Source: an uncultured Candidatus Saccharibacteria bacterium (GTDB taxonomy: Bacteria > Patescibacteriota > Saccharimonadia > Saccharimonadales > Saccharimonadaceae). Taken from it: 60,477 bases of DNA. The stretch is taken from contig CALKRM010000009.1 of assembly GCA_937989565.1 (NCBI GenBank), positions 1-60,477 on the forward strand, read 5' to 3'. Below are positions 51,646-57,710 of the stretch, piece by piece (the stretch's first letter is position 1; each line of letters starts with the position of its first letter). Made by a program: the position numbers and the translations under genes. The notes beneath the pieces are model-generated. The model was not told the DNA's origin and did no database searches. It worked only from the letters and a program-made list of their open reading frames with translations.

Positions 51646-51879
51646 ATGAATTTTATTAAGTACGTAAAATATGCACTTTTAACAATTGCCACGATTCTCG
51701 TAACCGCCATTTCAGTCTTGTTAGCAGCAGTAATTATTGAAATGATAACTTGGAATGAAGCCGGCAAATGGATTATTGCATTCTTTGAACTAGCAGGCAT
51801 TAGTTTACTATTGAGTATCATTTGGATCGCTATCGGCACCACAATTGCCAAAGACTCAAAGAAAACTGATAAAAAATAA
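51646..51879 (+). CDS. Small membrane protein (two helices)
   Basis: 77 residues from an ATG with AAGGAGGGG upstream. Two hydrophobic segments (YALLTIATILVTAISVLLAA and AFFELAGISLLLSIIWIAIG) and a Lys-rich C-terminus. I do not recognise it. It lies between tRNA-Arg and tRNA-Ser and may be cotranscribed with them. Confidence 0.7.
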   Translation: MNFIKYVKYALLTIATILVTAISVLLAAVIIEMITWNEAGKWIIAFFELAGISLLLSIIWIAIGTTIAKDSKKTDKK

Positions 51880-51900
51880 TTTCCCGAATTAGTTAGATAC

Positions 51901-51988
51901 GGAGAGGTGCAGGAGTGGTTGAACTGGCCGCTCTCGAAAAGCGGTATGGAGCAACTCATCGAGGGTTCGAATCCCTCTCTCTCCGCCA
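51901..51988 (+). tRNA. tRNA-Ser(CGA)
   Basis: Anticodon loop CTCGAAA gives CGA, reading UCG. Long variable arm, acceptor GGAGAGG/CTCTCTCC region, encoded CCA ending at 51988. The rlmH start codon begins eight bases later. Confidence 0.95.
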
Positions 51989-51996
51989 TAGATATT

Positions 51997-52449
51997 ATGA
52001 AAATCACCATTATAACAATCGGAAAAAAGAATGAAGCCTGGGTTCAGCCAGGCATTTTTCGTTTTTTAGAGCGTCTACGAGCACCTTTTGCTGCGGAAAT
52101 GATTATTCTACCGCATTCAAGCTTTGAAGGCGACAGGGCGCGTCAGGAAGAGTCTGAGCGTATTTTTTCACGCCTCAATTCGGACGACTTCGTTATTTTG
52201 CTCGATGAGCGCGGAAAAAACCTATCATCGCCGGAATTATCTGACCTAATAGCCGAACATATCGACAAGCACATTGTCTTCATCATCGGTGGCGCTTACG
52301 GAGTTACTAGCGACTTGCGCCAAAAATCCAACATCGTCTGGTCGCTGTCAAACTTAGTGTTTCCACACCAATTAGTTCGTCTTATTTTAGCTGAGCAATT
52401 GTACCGCGCCCAAGAAATCCATCGCGGTAGCCATTATCATCACTCATAG
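51997..52449 (+). CDS. rlmH: 23S rRNA (pseudouridine-1915-N3)-methyltransferase
   Basis: 150 residues, SPOUT methylase acting on assembled 70S ribosomes. KITIITIGKK start, VILLDERGKNLSSPELSDLI, VFIIGGAYGVTSDLR, SLSNLVFPHQLVRLILAEQLYRA and the C-terminal RGSHYHH. The start is an ATG with no ribosome site and no promoter, only eight bases after the CCA end of tRNA-Ser(CGA). After tRNA maturation the mRNA would be almost leaderless. It converges with comFC, overlapping by six bases. Confidence 0.96.
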   Translation: MKITIITIGKKNEAWVQPGIFRFLERLRAPFAAEMIILPHSSFEGDRARQEESERIFSRLNSDDFVILLDERGKNLSSPELSDLIAEHIDKHIVFIIGGAYGVTSDLRQKSNIVWSLSNLVFPHQLVRLILAEQLYRAQEIHRGSHYHHS

Positions 52450-53118
52450 CTTCGGGCGCCCGTGCCTGGCAATAACCGCAATTTCCACGTGTTTGGCACC
52501 ATTTTTCTTCAAACATTCCGCCGCCGCCAACACAGTTGAGCCAGTCGTAAATATATCATCAATAATGATATACCGCTTATTTTTATCAATTTTACCTGCA
52601 ATTTCAAAAAACTCCTTTGCTTGACGTTTTCTCTGGGCGGAAGACTTCGTAAAATGCTGAGTGACGTTATTTCTGCGCCGGAGCAGGGAACAACACTCTA
52701 TTTTTCTACGTCGAGATAGTTTAATAGCAATTTTTCGAATATGATCAAATCCACGACGTCGAATATTCTTAGAAATTGTAGGAATTGGAACAATTACTGT
52801 CTCTGACGGCAATTCAGGCAAAGCTTCGTCTAAGAACTCACTTAGCAATCCAGCCGCCGCCTGAACGCGGTTAAACTTATAATCATCAATAATCTTTGCA
52901 ACAACACCTGTACGTCGTGAAAAACACCATATCATATCACAGGTAAGATTATGCTTTTTACATAAATTGCCATTCTCCAATAAATCGCCACACAATACGC
53001 ACATACCATACTTCCGACTCGTGATGTATTTTTTACAATTTAAGCATAAAATACCACCCGTTTTACCACACTTATAACAGTGGTGAGGAGCGATGATTGA
53101 TAATAGCGTGTCAAACAT
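52444..53118 (-). CDS. comFC: ComF family phosphoribosyltransferase-like protein
   Basis: 224 residues. N-terminal zinc-finger-like Cys pairs (HHCYKCGK, LCLNCKKY, MCVLCGD), then a type I PRTase fold with the PRPP loop RYIIIDDIFTTGSTV (about residue 180) and VIVPIPT near 110. ComFC-like proteins act in DNA uptake or in handling recombining DNA in naturally competent bacteria. It fits a lifestyle of importing host DNA, but the uptake machinery is not in this window. Confidence 0.93.
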   Translation of the reverse strand: MFDTLLSIIAPHHCYKCGKTGGILCLNCKKYITSRKYGMCVLCGDLLENGNLCKKHNLTCDMIWCFSRRTGVVAKIIDDYKFNRVQAAAGLLSEFLDEALPELPSETVIVPIPTISKNIRRRGFDHIRKIAIKLSRRRKIECCSLLRRRNNVTQHFTKSSAQRKRQAKEFFEIAGKIDKNKRYIIIDDIFTTGSTVLAAAECLKKNGAKHVEIAVIARHGRPKL

Positions 53119-53222
53119 TGTAATTTTTACGTTTTAAGCCTTTCTCTGTTGATTATAACGCACATTACAGTTATACTAATAAAGACTTTGTCAATGAGCC
53201 TATTATAAAAGTGGAGGAAATT

Positions 53223-53717
53223 ATGGCCCGAAAGCAAGATGATACATTACTAACAGAACAGGAATTGGCAGCGGCGTTTATTGATGATGATAACGACGAT
53301 CTGCTACCTGGTTTTAACGACGACAATAGTAGAAACAACAGTACACCAGCAACACGATCTGATGACAACTGGGAAGATGAAGCTGATGATGCAATGGGTC
53401 AATTGGCTGTTGACGTTTTTGAGACAGAAAACAACCTAGTTATCAAAGCTCGTACTGCTGGCGTAGATCGAAACGACCTAGACGTAAGCATTTCTGACGG
53501 CATCTTAACAATTAGCGGCACACTGTCTAGTGGTGACGAAGCAGATGTTCGCCAATGGCACATCCAAGAATGCTACTGGGGCGAATTCAGTCGTACATTA
53601 GCATTGCCAACCGCTGTAAATGAAGAAGGCGTTAAGGCAGAATTAAAAGATGGCGTTTTGACAATTACTTTCGAAAAGATAAAGCAAGAAAAAGCAAAGA
53701 AGATTCAAGTTCTGTAA
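53223..53717 (+). CDS. Small heat-shock protein (Hsp20/alpha-crystallin)
   Basis: 164 residues from the ATG at 53223 with GGAGGAAATT upstream. The first 60 residues are acidic, Asp/Asn-rich and disordered. The alpha-crystallin domain follows (DVFETENNLVIKARTAGVDRNDLDVSI, FSRTLALP and GVLTITF). Holds unfolding proteins for other chaperones such as GroESL. No CIRCE element is seen before it. Confidence 0.93.
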   Translation: MARKQDDTLLTEQELAAAFIDDDNDDLLPGFNDDNSRNNSTPATRSDDNWEDEADDAMGQLAVDVFETENNLVIKARTAGVDRNDLDVSISDGILTISGTLSSGDEADVRQWHIQECYWGEFSRTLALPTAVNEEGVKAELKDGVLTITFEKIKQEKAKKIQVL

Positions 53718-53733
53718 AAAATTATTTCACAGA

Positions 53734-53763
53734 AAATACCGTCACAAGTTGGCGGTATTTTTT
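53734..53763 (+). terminator. hsp20 terminator
   Basis: AAATACCG (53734-53741) pairs with CGGTATTT (53753-53760) followed by T residues. Confidence 0.8.
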
Positions 53764-53770
53764 AGCCACA

Positions 53771-53802
53771 AAAAAAGAACCTCATCAGCGAGGCTCTTTT
53801 TT
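53771..53802 (-). terminator. Terminator of the pilin cluster
   Basis: AAAAAAGAACCTC (53771-53783) with GAGGCTCTTTTTT (53790-53802), one mismatch. It faces the hsp20 terminator and ends transcripts arriving on the minus strand. Confidence 0.7.
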
Positions 53803-53816
53803 ACCGGTAGGGTAGA

Positions 53817-54194
53817 TTAACCCTTAAACTTATCGATAACCATATTGACGATTGCGTATGCCAAAATTGCAACCACCAAACCGACAATTGCGTACAAAAC
53901 TGTATTCTTAGCCGCCTGAACCTTATTACTATCACCAGCTGAAGTAGTGTATCGGATACCACCCCAGATAAGCATAATAACGCTCAATGCACCAACAGCA
54001 AACAAGAATATGTTCACAAACTGCTTAACCAAAGATTCAGGGTCTGTAGACACCTGATCAACTCCCGTTCCTTGCGCGCTCTTAACGCCGCTACCTAGAG
54101 TGTAGTCTCCATCAGCGCTTACAGCTGGAGCTACAGCCAAAGCAACAGTTGGTACTACCAGTAGTCCCGCCAAGATTAATTTTAATTTATTCAT
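53817..54194 (-). CDS. TrbC/VirB2-like pilin, paralogue 6 (own promoter)
   Basis: 125 residues: signal peptide ending AVSADG, then helix FLFAVGALSVIMLIWGG, loop RYTTSAGDSNKVQAAKN and helix TVLYAIVGLVVAILAYAIVN. This is the layout of T4SS pilins and of the Mbov_0395-type conjugal proteins. Unlike the others it has its own strong promoter (minus TTGCAA at 54248-54253, 16-base spacer, TATAAT at 54226-54231) and a clear AAGGAGAAAA site, so it may be the major pilin. Confidence 0.85.
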   Translation of the reverse strand: MNKLKLILAGLLVVPTVALAVAPAVSADGDYTLGSGVKSAQGTGVDQVSTDPESLVKQFVNIFLFAVGALSVIMLIWGGIRYTTSAGDSNKVQAAKNTVLYAIVGLVVAILAYAIVNMVIDKFKG

Positions 54195-54225
54195 TGTTAT
54201 TTTCTCCTTGTTTAATGATATTATT

Positions 54226-54253
54226 ATTATACATTTTTATCTGCTATTTGCAA
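54226..54253 (-). promoter_or_regulatory. Promoter of the last pilin gene
   Basis: TTGCAA (54248-54253), 16-base spacer, TATAAT (54226-54231) on the minus strand. Confidence 0.6.
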
Positions 54254-54270
54254 AACTAATTATGGATTTA

Positions 54271-54648
54271 TTATAGTCGATTTATAACCATATTGACAAT
54301 CGCCCATGCCATAATGGCCACAATTAGTCCAACTACTGAATAAATGAGCGTATTCTGGGCAGATTTCGTCTTTGAGGCATCACCAGATGAGGTGATGTAA
54401 CGAAAACCACTAAAAATAATCATAATAACAGACAAAACGCCCACAGCCCAAAGTAAAACATTAACTACTGTTTTTATTAGACCTTTATCACCGTCAATAC
54501 TTTTACCTTTCATTTCCGATGTTGTAGCCGTATCAATTCCTTTAGATACCTGAGCAGAAACACTGCCCGACAGGGAAGCGGTAGATAAAACCGATACTCC
54601 AAACGCCGCACATGTCATAATTGCTATTGATATTATTGATTTTTTCAT
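54271..54648 (-). CDS. TrbC/VirB2-like pilin, paralogue 5
   Basis: 125 residues. Signal peptide ending SLSGSVSAQ; helix LLWAVGVLSVIMIIFSGF; loop TSSGDASKTKSAQN; helix TLIYSVVGLIVAIMAWAIVN. Closest in pattern to paralogue 6. AGGAGAAAA precedes the ATG; eight bases separate it from the next upstream gene. Confidence 0.85.
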   Translation of the reverse strand: MKKSIISIAIMTCAAFGVSVLSTASLSGSVSAQVSKGIDTATTSEMKGKSIDGDKGLIKTVVNVLLWAVGVLSVIMIIFSGFRYITSSGDASKTKSAQNTLIYSVVGLIVAIMAWAIVNMVINRL

Positions 54649-54656
54649 ATTTTCTC

Positions 54657-55037
54657 CTAATTAAACCTATTAAATACAAAATTAACAATTGCTGATGCGA
54701 ATAACGATACGGCCAAACCGACTACCGCATATAAAACAGTATTCCTGGCTTTTGCAGCTTTCTGAGCGTCACCACTGGAAAGTGCGAACATAATACCGCC
54801 AATAACTATCATAATAATCGAAATAGCACCAACGGCCGTAAGTAGAACTTCAACGATAGTTTTTATAATACCGTTCACTTGAGTCTCGCCAGTGTTTTTA
54901 TTTTTACAATAGACAGAGTCCTCATTTCCATTTGAGCAAATATTAATACCATTAGCTGCGGATACCGCTGGAGTAAACACGCCAAGAAGCCCAACCATTA
55001 ACATTCCAACAGTCAGAATTTTCGTAAAAATCTTCAT
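54657..55037 (-). CDS. TrbC/VirB2-like pilin, paralogue 4 (with an extra Cys pair)
   Basis: 126 residues. Signal peptide ending AVSAANG, then INICSNGNEDSVYCKN with two cysteines that could form a disulfide. Helix LLTAVGAISIIMIVIGGIMF, loop SSGDAQKAAKARN, helix TVLYAVVGLAVSLFASAIVN. One base separates its start from the stop of the gene at 55039-55323. Confidence 0.83.
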   Translation of the reverse strand: MKIFTKILTVGMLMVGLLGVFTPAVSAANGINICSNGNEDSVYCKNKNTGETQVNGIIKTIVEVLLTAVGAISIIMIVIGGIMFALSSGDAQKAAKARNTVLYAVVGLAVSLFASAIVNFVFNRFN

Positions 55038-55038
55038 C

Positions 55039-55323
55039 TTAAACCTTTCCTATAATATAACTTGTTATAGCAATCGCACTAGCAGTAATAACCAAGCCAA
55101 TGACTGAATATAAAATGGCATTCTTTGCGCTGGCAGTTTTGGACGGATCGCCAGAGGACAGGGAATAGTTTATTCCAGCAATAATCACCACAATAACAGC
55201 TATAATACCAGCCACCCAAAGCGCCAAATTAACAAACTTCATAATATCTACATCGTTATTCTGTGGCACGCCAAGATCATCTGCCTTTCCTAATAATCCA
55301 GCAAAAAATTCCATATATCTCAT
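55039..55323 (-). CDS. TrbC/VirB2-like pilin, paralogue 3 (no signal peptide)
   Basis: 94 residues. It lacks the cleavable signal of the others and starts RYMEFFAGLLGKADD. Helix LALWVAGIIAVIVVIIAG, loop NYSLSSGDPSKTASAKN, helix AILYSVIGLVITASAIAITS. A shorter start at the second Met is possible. One base separates its start from the stop of paralogue 2. Confidence 0.78.
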   Translation of the reverse strand: MRYMEFFAGLLGKADDLGVPQNNDVDIMKFVNLALWVAGIIAVIVVIIAGINYSLSSGDPSKTASAKNAILYSVIGLVITASAIAITSYIIGKV

Positions 55324-55324
55324 T

Positions 55325-55759
55325 TTATACCCCTATCTTTGATGATATAAAGTTGACTAGCGCAACAGAAGCTAGGGCGATAACCAAGCCAATAGCGGCA
55401 CTCATGATAGTTTTTCGTCCACGAGCGGCCTTGTCTGGAGCACCGTTACTGATCATCATCAAGAAACCACCGTACATAATATATCCAACGGTCGTGTAAC
55501 CAATAAGCTGCAGCAAATCATCAACAATATTAAGCGCGATTTTCCAGATAAAATTTGCCTGTGAATCAGCGTCTGAACCAGGATCTTTAATAGAACAGTC
55601 ATCTTTCGTCAATCCATAATACCATGGTTTTAACGTTAAAATCTTCCCCTTATTAGAGCATATACCACCTTCCGCAAAAGAAATGCTCGGGAAAGTTACG
55701 CTCGCCCCAAACGACCCCATAATCATTAAAGACATAGCTATTATAATCTTCTTCATCAA
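55325..55759 (-). CDS. TrbC/VirB2-like pilin, paralogue 2 (longest)
   Basis: 144 residues. Signal peptide ending ISFAEGG, an extra 35-residue segment with two cysteines (GICSNKGKI, TKDDCSI), a helix near QLIGYTTVGYIMYGGFLMMI and loop SNGAPDKAARGRK. A last helix AAIGLVIALASVALVNF follows. Its start overlaps the stop of paralogue 1 by four bases. Confidence 0.8.
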   Translation of the reverse strand: MMKKIIIAMSLMIMGSFGASVTFPSISFAEGGICSNKGKILTLKPWYYGLTKDDCSIKDPGSDADSQANFIWKIALNIVDDLLQLIGYTTVGYIMYGGFLMMISNGAPDKAARGRKTIMSAAIGLVIALASVALVNFISSKIGV

Positions 55760-56127
55760 TCGAAAACTCCTCCTGGAATAATAAAGTTGGTAATTGCCAC
55801 CATAAACGTAAACATTATTATCCCAATAACAGTATTCGTCCAGACTTCACGTGCTTTTTTTATCTTATCAGGACTTCCTTCGGAAGTAGTGTATAAGAAT
55901 GCCCCGTATATAACGGCACCAACCGCCGCAACTCCAATACCAGCGGTTAAAATCTTAATGACTTGCTTTATTATGTTGATAATTGCCGTGCTGCCTTCGC
56001 CTTTACAAGAAATAACAGAGGTTTCCGCGCCGCCGCAGCTGGCAGCCAAAGCTACTTTGGGTATAAAAACACTTCCTACGATTACTGTTGCGATAAATAT
56101 ACTAATTACAATATTTCTTTTTGTCAT
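55756..56127 (-). CDS. TrbC/VirB2-like pilin, paralogue 1
   Basis: 123 residues; first gene of the minus-strand cluster. Signal peptide ending VALAAS, two cysteines (ASCGGAETS, ISCKGE), helix ILTAGIGVAAVGAVIYGAF, loop TTSEGSPDKIKKAREVW, helix VIGIIMFTFMVAITNFII. GAGAAAA precedes the ATG. Confidence 0.8.
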   Translation of the reverse strand: MTKRNIVISIFIATVIVGSVFIPKVALAASCGGAETSVISCKGEGSTAIINIIKQVIKILTAGIGVAAVGAVIYGAFLYTTSEGSPDKIKKAREVWTNTVIGIIMFTFMVAITNFIIPGGVFD

Positions 56128-56230
56128 AAAATTTTCTCTTATACCTAAATTGTAAAATAGTCAAGCGAAAAAAGCAAACATTTTCCTTGAAAAGACAGAA
56201 GTAATCTGATAATATAAGGAGTATTGATAT

Positions 56231-56308
56231 GCGCTCGTAGTGAAGTTGGCCTATCACGCCTCCCTGTCACGGAGGAGATCGCCGGTTCGAATCCGGTCGA
56301 GCGCGCCA
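56231..56308 (+). tRNA. tRNA-Asp(GTC)
   Basis: Anticodon loop CTGTCAC gives GUC. Acceptor GCGCTCG/CGAGCGC, D-loop GTTGGCC, T-loop TTCGAAT, encoded CCA. It is divergent from the pilin cluster and followed by a terminator. Confidence 0.95.
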
Positions 56309-56317
56309 CAGATAATT

Positions 56318-56341
56318 CACCCCTCGACAGGGTGTTTTTTT
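56318..56341 (+). terminator. tRNA-Asp terminator
   Basis: CACCC (56318-56322) and GGGTG (56330-56334) with a seven-base loop, then seven T residues. Confidence 0.8.
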
Positions 56342-56471
56342 ATGGAAAAAATATGTCGTATTTATTGCATTTATGTACAATTTATGTTATGATGTTGCCA
56401 ATTGGACTGAAAAGTCTAAGGAGTTTTACAATAAAATACCTGACAATGTCAGAGAAAGGACCCCAAGCGTT

Positions 56472-57641
56472 ATGGATAAAAATCATGAAAACCCTAACCC
56501 AAGCGGTTCATCAAAAGAAATACCTAGGAGAGGTTTTATGGAATACCTCGGTGCGGTCGCTGCAACAGTAGCACTTGCTGTAGGCGGTTGTAGTGCAGGA
56601 GAAGATAGTCCAGGAAAAAAAGTTCCAGACGCAGAACAATCATCAATAGGAACAGAGCCTGAAGAACTAACAAAATCTCCAACTCCAGAAACTCAAGAAA
56701 TAAAAATTAATAAAGAAGTAGTCGCGAAACTCTATGAAAAATTAAATACGCTAAAGAAAGAGTTTGACGAAGCCTCAGAATATGAGCGACGAGAAAAACA
56801 CTTACGTAGTGCCATAAGAACTGCTTTCGTAGAAGCGATAGAGTCTATTACTGGATATAAATCAACTTCATTTGACACTGAAGCTGGAGCTTGGCGTACT
56901 AGCGCGGAAGACTTTAATAAAACTCAAGACGAAATGATGGGTATCGTTACAGCCGGTTTAGTTTTGCTTGGAAATCTTACGTTAGCTTATCATGAGGATC
57001 AATCTATCTTACCAAGAACCAGTGAGACCGATTTAACAGCTAAAGACATGATGGGCATGTACTTAGAGGTGTTTACTGCTGGATATGGTAGAGACCAGAT
57101 TGAGAGATTCCGTAAAACAATCGAAGAAAATCCTGGAGCTGTAGAAGCCCTCGTATATAAAGGCACTCTTGGCGATGGAGAATTACCAAAGGCTTTGCAT
57201 ATTTCATACGGCTTAAGGATGAAGTCTGATGATCCACTGGCAAATTGTGATCGTGAAAATAATCCTAATCAATGTAAGAATGTATTCAATCAAGCGGGCG
57301 AAAAAGCCCCGATAGATGGCGGTATTCACCGTACGGTAGAGGCAGTATATCCAACAGACAATCACACTGTCCTTAATGTAATGGCTACGAATATTATAAG
57401 AGTACAAGGTACAGATATTAGATGGCTTAATGAAGAGCCAAATAAACTCGGTAAACAATGGGATATAAACAAGCCAGAAGAAGAAGGACTTGATTTCTAT
57501 CTAACTCCCGTATTGGTCTGGTGGTACGTACCGGATAACGTACACGATAGTATGCCCATGTACGATGGTCAAACTCCAAAGCAACCTCGTAAAATTACTG
57601 CAGTAGAAAACTACATAAAAAAAGTGCGTAGTAGCCAATAA
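56472..57641 (+). CDS. Hypothetical lipoprotein with possible Tat signal
   Basis: 389 residues from the ATG at 56472; an in-frame ATG 33 codons upstream has no better signal. Residues 14-36 read EIPRRGFMEYLG and then VALAVGGC: a twin-arginine motif before a hydrophobic stretch and a lipobox Cys. That implies folded export by Tat and lipid anchoring. A Pro/Thr/Glu-rich linker follows, then a mixed helical domain that I do not recognise (DRENNPNQCKNVF, VLVWWYVPDNVHDSMP). It lies between the pilin cluster and the VirB6-like gene and may belong to the same apparatus. Confidence 0.7.
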   Translation: MDKNHENPNPSGSSKEIPRRGFMEYLGAVAATVALAVGGCSAGEDSPGKKVPDAEQSSIGTEPEELTKSPTPETQEIKINKEVVAKLYEKLNTLKKEFDEASEYERREKHLRSAIRTAFVEAIESITGYKSTSFDTEAGAWRTSAEDFNKTQDEMMGIVTAGLVLLGNLTLAYHEDQSILPRTSETDLTAKDMMGMYLEVFTAGYGRDQIERFRKTIEENPGAVEALVYKGTLGDGELPKALHISYGLRMKSDDPLANCDRENNPNQCKNVFNQAGEKAPIDGGIHRTVEAVYPTDNHTVLNVMATNIIRVQGTDIRWLNEEPNKLGKQWDINKPEEEGLDFYLTPVLVWWYVPDNVHDSMPMYDGQTPKQPRKITAVENYIKKVRSSQ

Positions 57642-57670
57642 GCTAAATAAAAACTTTACATAAAATCTTG

Positions 57671-57710
57671 CATAAACACCTTCATATATGATTAAATGAA
57701 GGTGTTTATG
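57671..57710 (+). repeat. 15-base perfect inverted repeat at the start of the VirB6-like gene
   Basis: CATAAACACCTTCAT (57671-57685) and ATGAAGGTGTTTATG (57696-57710), ten-base loop. The right arm contains the first possible start codons, so the mRNA hairpin would hide them. No T run follows, so a terminator is less likely. Confidence 0.9.

Noticed and set aside
50178..52010. Short frames containing GFEPS-like stretches
   Set aside because: They are the well-known spurious translations of tRNA genes (here tRNA-Ser, tRNA-Arg) and not proteins.
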